Shown here: in pieces, positions 57,780 through 64,000 of the stretch
Layout of the letters: each line of letters starts with the position of its first letter
Numbering within the stretch: position 1 is the first letter of the stretch
Program-made: the position numbers and the translations under genes
Notes under the pieces: model-generated
Told to the model about the DNA's origin: nothing
Database searches by the model: none
What the model saw: only the letters and a program-made list of their open reading frames with translations
From: Lentinula raphanica
Taxonomy: Eukaryota; Basidiomycota; Agaricomycetes; Agaricales; Omphalotaceae
Assembly (NCBI GenBank): GCA_027919835.1
Contig: JANVFP010000024.1
Location: 1-64,000, forward strand
DNA length: 64,000 bases
Direction of reading: 5' to 3'

Positions 57780-58340
57780 CAGGTGGGATCAACACTGACC
57801 GTGAGCTTGGAAGGAATGAGCTTGACGATGCATGCCTGACCCGGTTTGACGAACTTGGGGTTGTTCTTGAGTGATATAAGTAGGAGTTTGTCGGTCAATC
57901 GGAGAGTTTGAATTTGATATGGGGAGTGTGGCAGTCAAGGATACTGATTTGACCAGCGGGGTGGTTGAGAACAGTGACCTGAGCATTGAACTTGGAAACG
58001 GCGTCGTTCTTAGAGTCGGAAGCGATGTTTCTATGCTGGACTCGGTATCCTTGGGAAGATGTTCCTAGAGACATGAAGATGAATGAGACGAATGAAGACG
58101 AATGAAGATTCAGTATACCAATCCGTTGTTGATGATATCTATCTCAACACGACTGACAGGCACTGTGACGCCAATTTTGTAGCTTGTCTACAGGAAGAAG
58201 GGGAGGCTCAAAAGCATCAATAGCAAGAAGAGTCATTCCCTTGACGAATATCATCATGAATCCTGGAAGTCGCACTGTCTTCTTATGGGCTTGAAGCCGG
58301 TACGCAGGGTGACAGGAGTGGAGATGCAAACGGCATGATG
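57780..58340 (-). pseudogene. eEF1A (TEF1) relic
   Basis: Decayed piece of translation elongation factor 1-alpha. Recognisable in order are IDAFEPPLLPVDK near 58,215, [14 protein letters not shown] in another frame near 58,160, [20 protein letters not shown] followed by NHPAGQIS and [10 protein letters not shown] near 58,020-57,915, and NNPKFVKPGQACIVKLIPSK near 57,860. These match domains 2 and 3 of eEF1A. A deletion, frame changes and a stop remove function. A working TEF1 must lie elsewhere. Confidence 0.85.
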
Positions 58341-58591
58341 TCAAGAAGATTCATATGAGTAGATCGATATTGACGACCCCATATTTTTTTAAGCTATCAA
58401 TATACCCAACCAACTAAAAATAACAAAAAAACCCAAAAAAACCTATTCATGTGACTGATCGACCCCCCAAGTTTATAACCCATGCGAACCTTATTAATAT
58501 CAGTGCTTGATGGTGGGTTTTTCGACACGTGGATGTTCTTGTCCTGAAGTTTGAACGCCCACAGTCTCTTTTTTTTCTCTCTCCAGCCACA

Positions 58592-59741
58592 ATGAGCACA
58601 GTGGGCCTCTATCTCCCTGAGGACGATTCGAAGGACTCCCAACCCGCTACCAGGCAAGCTTCACCTTCACCCGAAGGTTCCGGTCTCTCTGAAAGCAGTG
58701 TCTGGTCGGGACTGTCCGATTGGGATCCATACATCCTAGAGATGGATGCACGAAAGCCAACATGTGTCCCGTCTATATATGACGGTCCTGGAACCACGAA
58801 GAAATCCACCGGCTTTTACAACGTATATGTTGGTGACTTACCCGGATGTTATCGAGACTGGTAGGTACTGCCGTTTGCCCGTTGTTCTAAAGTCTCACTG
58901 TTGTGCAGGGCGAGTGCTGGCGGCCGCGTTACTGGATTCCCCAATAACCTGCACAAAAAATACAACAAATATGAGGAAGCTATGGAAGGGTGGAAACAGT
59001 ACTGCCTTGGGCACCATTGTCACGCTGAGGATTTCGTTGACGGATCTACCTACCAGCCTTCGCCGCGTGCTTCGTCGCTGCGTCCTTCCGTGGTACCGGC
59101 GCCGTCTAACCATAACGTTGTTACTGTCACCTCTCCTAGCAAAGAATCTGTCCTGAGAGCTTCCTCTCCTTTTGCAGAGGCCCCTCTAAAGGATTCAGTC
59201 TTGAAATCTCCTTCGAAAGCATCTACTTCGATCCTGAGGTCATCTCCTACAGTTGCTACACCAATAAACAAGGTTGATATGTCTAAATCTCTTTTGAAAT
59301 CTAAATTGCTTGTGAACGATGCTTCTCCCTCTGAATATGCTTCTGCTAAACATGAGGCTCCCGGGTCTCCATCTAAGCACACCGCTCCGGGGTCTCCGTC
59401 TAAACACACCACCCCCGCGTCTCCATCTAAACAGGAAGCCGCTTCTTCGACTATTTCCAGTCCCAGTTCTCTGGGATCTCCGCTGTTATCTTCTGGTCCG
59501 CTTCCCCTTCCCCGACGTCTCTGGGCTATACACACAAATTATATGAATTGTGTTGTACAAGCGTGAGTAAATCCTTCTCTGTACTCTGAGTCTCATTGAT
59601 TCACTCAAATCACTGTGTTTCAGTGAAGAAGCAGATGGTGTGCTCAAGGACGCCCGAAACCGAGGAGAAATGATACTTATTAAGGAAGTCAACAGCATCA
59701 TGGAGGCAGAAATGTGGCTCAATCACCTCGAACATGAGTGA
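58592..59741 (+). CDS. Viroplasmin/RNase H1 N-terminal-like domain protein
   Basis: Exons are 58,592-58,860, 58,909-59,562 and 59,624-59,741. After an acidic N-terminus (MSTVGLYLPEDDSKDSQPAT) the protein has GFYNVYVGDLPGCYRDW, spliced to ASAGGRVTGFPNNLHKKYNK and YEEAMEGWKQYC. This is the pattern of the small domain shared by RNase H1 N-termini and caulimovirus viroplasmins (YxVxxGxxPGxYxxW, then GFxxxxxKKYxxxxEA). A Ser/Pro-rich region follows with SPSKHTAPGSPSKHT-type repeats, then a C-terminal helical exon. No catalytic RNase H domain is present. Role unknown; the domain usually binds RNA:DNA hybrids. Confidence 0.7.
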
Positions 59742-59929
59742 GAGCGGATGTCAGAATCATCGGACTTTTTTGAAAGAAATGACTTGTACTAGTAGTACCA
59801 CTTGAACTTCGTTGTAGTATCGCTGACATCACGTGTATATCATTGTTGAACGCAACCACGTGCACTGCACTCTTCTTCATCTGGTCTTCGCTCTGAGTCC
59901 TGACAGTGACCGGCATAGCTCGCAAAAAC

Positions 59930-61000
59930 GCAAAATCGAAAGTTTGGATCCGTTGGAAGGACTCCAAGTTGCAGATTTTGGACTCAACGCCTCATCTTCC
60001 TCTTCCGCGCGTTCTACTATCGTTTCCGAATCCCTCACCTCCGATAAACGTCGAATCATCCGGCATGAAGTTCCTGTTGCTCTGAGGAAGACTTTCGAAC
60101 ATTCATCGGCTACCCAGATCGAGGACTCTCTCACTTCAAACTCCCATGAATCTCTTGACCCTATACCTGCGGACGAATTGATCACCGAAGTTCCACCTTC
60201 CCCTGTAGAATCAACGAGACGCTACCGAAAATCGTACGATTCCCTCACTGATGAACCGTACTTGTGCTCAACGAGTCTCACTCTCTAGGACTTTCCATTG
60301 CTCAACTGGACAAAAAACTGCCGCGACGATGCTCTGAAGATACTCCTGACCGTTGAGGCTCGATCTGACCCGCATTTGGAGTGCTGTTCAAGCTGTCCAT
60401 TAGGCGAAGACCAAAAACTCCCGGAGTTTCCTGCGTCGATTGCTTTTTGCGGCAACTTACCTGTGCTACCTGCTGTGTAAGGAGTCATCGTGATAGACCT
60501 TTGGATTCGATCAAGGTGAGTTTGTATGTATTTGACTTTTTTTAGACCAGGGCTGACTGTTGCGCTCTCCTCTAGCGTTGGAACGGGCTGTTTTTTGAAA
60601 ATACGTCTTTACAAGAACTAGGTCTCAGGATTCAACTGGGGCACCCCGACGGTTCAATCTGCCCAAATCCTATCTCTGGCCCCTCTGACTTTGTCGTTCT
60701 TCATACGAATAAAATCCATCGGGTTTCTATCGACTTTTGTCACTGTCCACTGAGCTCGTATATGCCATTACGGTTGCCGGATAGTTCATGGACCAAATCG
60801 TGCCGGACCAATCTTCTTCAGCAATTTTCTAACAACTATATCCTAGTCAACGACATCGATGTGCTTCACAATGCCTTCAGCGAACACACGAACCTCATCA
60901 CGACTGTCCTTGCAGTGATTCTCTGTGTCAGGCCTGGAGAATTTTGCAAAATTGGAGCGAGGAGGAGCGAGAAACTATCGTACCCCGGCAACTGAAACCA
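59930..61000 (+). pseudogene. KDZ transposase remnant with CxC2 cysteine cluster
   Basis: N-terminal third of a Kyakuja-Dileera-Zisupton transposase. Visible are SSQKRKIESLDPLEGLQV, an acidic linker, then PLLNWTKNCRDDALKILLTV and HLECCSSCP. After a one-base shift come LTCATCCVRSHRDRPLDSIK, an intron, and RWNGLFFENTSLQELGLRIQ with LGHPDGSICPNP, DFVVLHTNKIHRVSIDFCHC and PLSSYMPLRL. These are the hallmarks of the CxC2-type cluster that precedes KDZ catalytic domains. The catalytic domain itself is missing: after about 60,800 the similarity fades into unrelated sequence. Frame shifts near 60,288 and 60,450 confirm decay. Confidence 0.8.
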
Positions 61001-62230
61001 TTCATACTCGTAAAAGGCTTCAACAAAGAAGAGCCTCAAATGCGCCGTCAATTGGCAACTGACGCGCATCGCGGGAAGAGGACAACTTAGAGGTTGTGAG
61101 GAGGTTGATTATCTCGGTACTCAATTCCAAGGTGCGTTATCTTTTTCATTGTACGCTTTGATTGAACTCATTCTATGTTCGTTCGACAGCTCCAAAGGCT
61201 TCTACGACGGTGTTGAGCCAATCCTTGCTTATTTTCCGTGCTCGAGCCCTCTTCTATCTCACCATTTATGTTATTCAATTCGCTATAATACCTATAGTTC
61301 GCTCTCATCATCCATCAATACTACGCCATACATATCGTTATATTGGATGCTACACCTCCAATCTATTGCGATGGTTGAGAGCATAGTTGGTGTTCTATTG
61401 GGACTTTTACCGAGGCGATAGGCTCAATGACTCCAAGACAATCGACAAAACAAAGGGCGATGGACAAAGGGTCTTAGCCAAGGGGAAGAAAAGCTAATCT
61501 CTGGTGTAGAATAACTCTAGCTGCGCTGCTCATGTTCTTGCAGATACACTTGCCATGGACAAGGAATGAAATTTTCATCCAAGTTCCTTGATTCACTGAG
61601 TTCCGCTTCACTCGACGTTAAGAGACATCTAGGACTCCCGGAAACCAATGAACTGAGGTTAAATATGCAACATAGCATGCATTCCAAGTCCCCTACATCT
61701 AGTTTTGTATCTGTAACTCCTCGATTTGCATGCACCAACCAAGCAAAATGAAAGAAATTCACCGCCGAATTGTTCGAATTGACCATGAACTATCCGGCAA
61801 CCAATGGCCCACTTGGCAAGTTCTGAAGGCGATAAGGCAGCCAGGCAAGTTGTTCGCATGAATGTCTCTTACTGGAATTGCCTGCCAAGAATGGCATACT
61901 AGATACTGTACAAGTCTCTTGTTTTCTGTGCTTACACAAGCTTGCTGAAAATTTTTCTGGCACAGTGGCAGCAACTTTCCGACTGGTCGCCAGATGACTT
62001 CAATGGATTGTAGAGGTGTTACTCCTAGACTACATAGGCCAACACCGCTCCTCGCAACTTCTCTACTTGGAGCTCCACCTCTACTCTACCTCTACCTCTA
62101 TTTTGCTCCGTTTTCGCTGCTGTGAAAGCTCCGAAGAAAGCACTTTGTGAAAGGAATTTTGCGCGGGCGCTTACATAGAGGTTGCGGAATTTTCATTTTA
62201 AATTTATGTAAAAAATCACTGTTTGGTTTC
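61001..62230. other. Region without recognised genes
   Basis: A plus-strand hydrophobic stretch (about 61,190-61,385, LLIFRARALFYLTIYVIQFA) may be a fragment of a membrane protein but cannot be extended. Nothing else is supported. Confidence 0.3.
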
Positions 62231-62238
62231 TCTCTACA

Positions 62239-62244
62239 TATAAG
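62239..62244 (+). promoter_or_regulatory. TATA box TATAAG
   Basis: It lies 77 bp upstream of the chosen ATG at 62,321 and fits the spacing for a short 5' leader. Confidence 0.45.
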
Positions 62245-62320
62245 TACCGTCATATCTATACTGCTCTCTCTCCTCGCCTTTCCCCTTGCGTCAAACGGTG
62301 GTCAGAACTCAACGACAGAC

Positions 62321-63600
62321 ATGTCGCCCTTGACTAGATTGGAAGAATTGCCTCTGGATATTTTACGATTAATCGCTCCCAAAACTGGCGAAATCGCATT
62401 CCTTCTCAGTCAACTATCAAGGACAATGAACAGAAGAGCGAATGCCATTGTATACGAAACGGCTTATGTCGATGCCCTCCCGTCTCTCGCTTTACCTGTG
62501 ACTGCCTCTCAATCAATCTGTGGAGGACACCACCTGGCGGCCTTCGTGCGTAAAATCTTGATCATCGACCCGAAATGGCCCGGATACCCTGTCGAAGACG
62601 AAGTCGTTTGGCGATACTTCGCCGACGCTTTTCAAAATATCGCAAAATACACATCGGCCAATCATCCGCCGTTTTCTCTCCTTGTTGATTCCCGGTTTGA
62701 CTTTGCGGAAATCTTTCAACAGTTGAAACCGATTTTCCTGGTTTTCAACAAGTGTCATTAAAATGCACCGCTAAACCTCAGTTCGAAGCAGGCTATATGA
62801 ACATGATTGTGAGTCGATGCCCCAGACAATATATATTCTCAGAGAGCTGAGGTCAATGTAGAGCCAGGTTACAGGGTCAAATTTGACCAGTCTGAATCTA
62901 GATTTTGCGGTCGGGTTTGGTCATAATCAACGTAAGGTGATTTTCGTTTTGTTTGCGAAAGAACAGTTTACTGAAAAACATTCTAGCATCGTATCAGACG
63001 TTAGGAAGAACAATCCACGTACTTGCGCAGACGGCCAAGAAGCTCAACAAGTTATCGTTGAACTTAGTCCATTCCCGCTTTCAAGGCGAAACACAATCAC
63101 TGCAGGAAGTGTTAGATAACGACGTAGTGGTATTTCACCAACTGGAGTACCTACATTTCGTTGCGGACTATATCAAGATAACGGCAGCAGCATTCATTAT
63201 CCGTCATAGGTGTATCATGGAGTTGAGATACATGACCAGTATCGATTACGACGGTTCTGATCTCGTGCCCAGTCTATCGCTTCATAGAACTCTTCCAAAC
63301 TTGAAGGTTTTCTCTGGCGAAGCAAGCGTCGTGTGTGCGTTGTGCGGACCAGTCTTGCGTCCTGTACGAAAGATCACCATCGAAGGACGCGACATGGACG
63401 ACGACATGTGGATTAAGGTGGCAAAATGTTTATCAAGAGCGGACAGGCTACAAGAATTAATACTGCGACAAGGCTGGGGATGCCAGTTAACAGGCTTGAA
63501 TCGCCTGTGTAATACATGCAAAAAGTTGGTTATGATAGAGTTTACGACATCTCCCTTGGCAGTTGACGTTGAGTGTCTGTCCACATACTACGCGCTATAA
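62321..63600 (+). CDS. F-box-like protein with leucine-rich C-terminus
   Basis: Starts MSPLTRLEELPLDILRLIAP, an F-box-like opening, then LLSQLSRTMNRRANAIVYE and HHLAAFVRKILIIDPKWPGY. A frame change near 62,730-62,760, of unclear cause, precedes a GTGAGT donor near 62,801. The next exon reads NLTSLNLDFAVGFGHNQ, spliced at about 62,933 and 62,986 to PSYQTLGRTIHVLAQTAKKL. It then continues open through LHRTLPNLKVFSGEASVVCA and DRLQELILRQGWGCQLTGLN to the stop at 63,600. Leucine spacing suggests LRR-like repeats. It may be a working SCF adaptor or mildly decayed; it is not close in sequence to the tandem F-box pair. Confidence 0.6.
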
Positions 63601-64000
63601 TTTTTGACGTCAAATAGCTCACAGAGTATTTTCGAAGCGTCCTGAATATCGGAGACTGTATCACATCGATAATAGTTCATAGGAATAACGAGAACAACAT
63701 CGACAAGTACCATGTCGCTTTGAAAGACGCTAATTGGTCGGAAAGAAGAGTTGGCCTAGTTGTGTTATGATCGATACATTGTCAATCCAAAGACATTTCA
63801 CTACGTCCTTTGAAGTTTGACTTTGATGGGATATTATGGCTCCAGCTAAAAAAAACTTACGTAGAGAGAATGAGGACTGTAAAGTGGACGATAACTGGTG
63901 TTGATTCGACGAAGGAAATCTAGGAGAAAGTACAAGTATATGTACAGAATCGGAGAGGAGTCAGGAGTACGAGACAAGTCGGCCTAGAGCAACAATGTAA
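63601..64000. other. 3' flank, nothing recognised
   Basis: AT-balanced sequence without open frames of note. No repeat or RNA gene seen. Confidence 0.4.

Overview
This window looks like nuclear DNA of a mushroom-forming basidiomycete (Agaricomycetes). Genes are cut by many GT-AG introns of about 43-60 nt, often with CTAAC/CTGAC-like branch sites. The recognisable families are typical of that class: Plavaka and TNP2-like transposases, a CxC2/KDZ transposase remnant, Ulp1-type (C48) proteases, T5orf172 GIY-YIG-like proteins, DUF4246, F-box/LRR proteins and 2OG-Fe(II) oxygenases. No organism name can be given from sequence alone. The region is transposon-rich and full of decayed gene copies; few conserved housekeeping genes are intact.

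Layout. 0-6 kb: a nearly intact minus-strand Plavaka transposase. 6-18 kb: a graveyard with a tRNA-like gene with a Pol III terminator, a DUF4246 relic, a direct duplication carrying one broken and one readable T5orf172 gene, a YTM1 (WDR12) relic that keeps an intron, and a gag zinc-knuckle relic. 18-23 kb: a short element with 24-bp inverted ends, a perfect 51-bp palindrome and two unrecognised minus-strand genes. 23-24 kb: a RING-finger gene. 24-34 kb: a cluster of fungal genes of unknown function, including two divergent paralogues that share a C-terminal domain, one of them with a very long coiled coil, and a gene built from repeated small exons. 34.9-39.3 kb: a multi-exon TNP2-like transposase. 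39.6-42.7 kb: a disordered nuclear-type protein and a WD40 protein with one C-terminal membrane segment. 44.5-46 kb: a C48 protease with all catalytic residues. 47.3-49.7 kb: a frameshifted TET/JBP-like oxygenase gene interrupted by a 1,046-bp foldback element. 50.2-54.9 kb: a tandem pair of F-box genes, one broken, with a TA-flanked MITE between them. 56-57.6 kb: a second oxygenase-like gene. 57.8-58.3 kb: an eEF1A relic. 58.6-59.7 kb: a viroplasmin/RNase H1-N-domain gene. 59.9-61 kb: a KDZ relic. 62.3-63.6 kb: another F-box-type gene.

The most interesting signals are three. First, a transposon-like foldback whose exact removal, or splicing at a site formed by its own terminal repeat, keeps the oxygenase reading frame. 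Second, two TET/JBP-like oxygenase genes, a KDZ remnant and a Ulp1 protease lie within about 17 kb. Third, a pair of paralogous genes of unknown function, one of which appears to have its start codon split by an intron. Exon boundaries were read by eye from splice consensus plus reading-frame continuity. Family names come from remembered motifs, not from searches.
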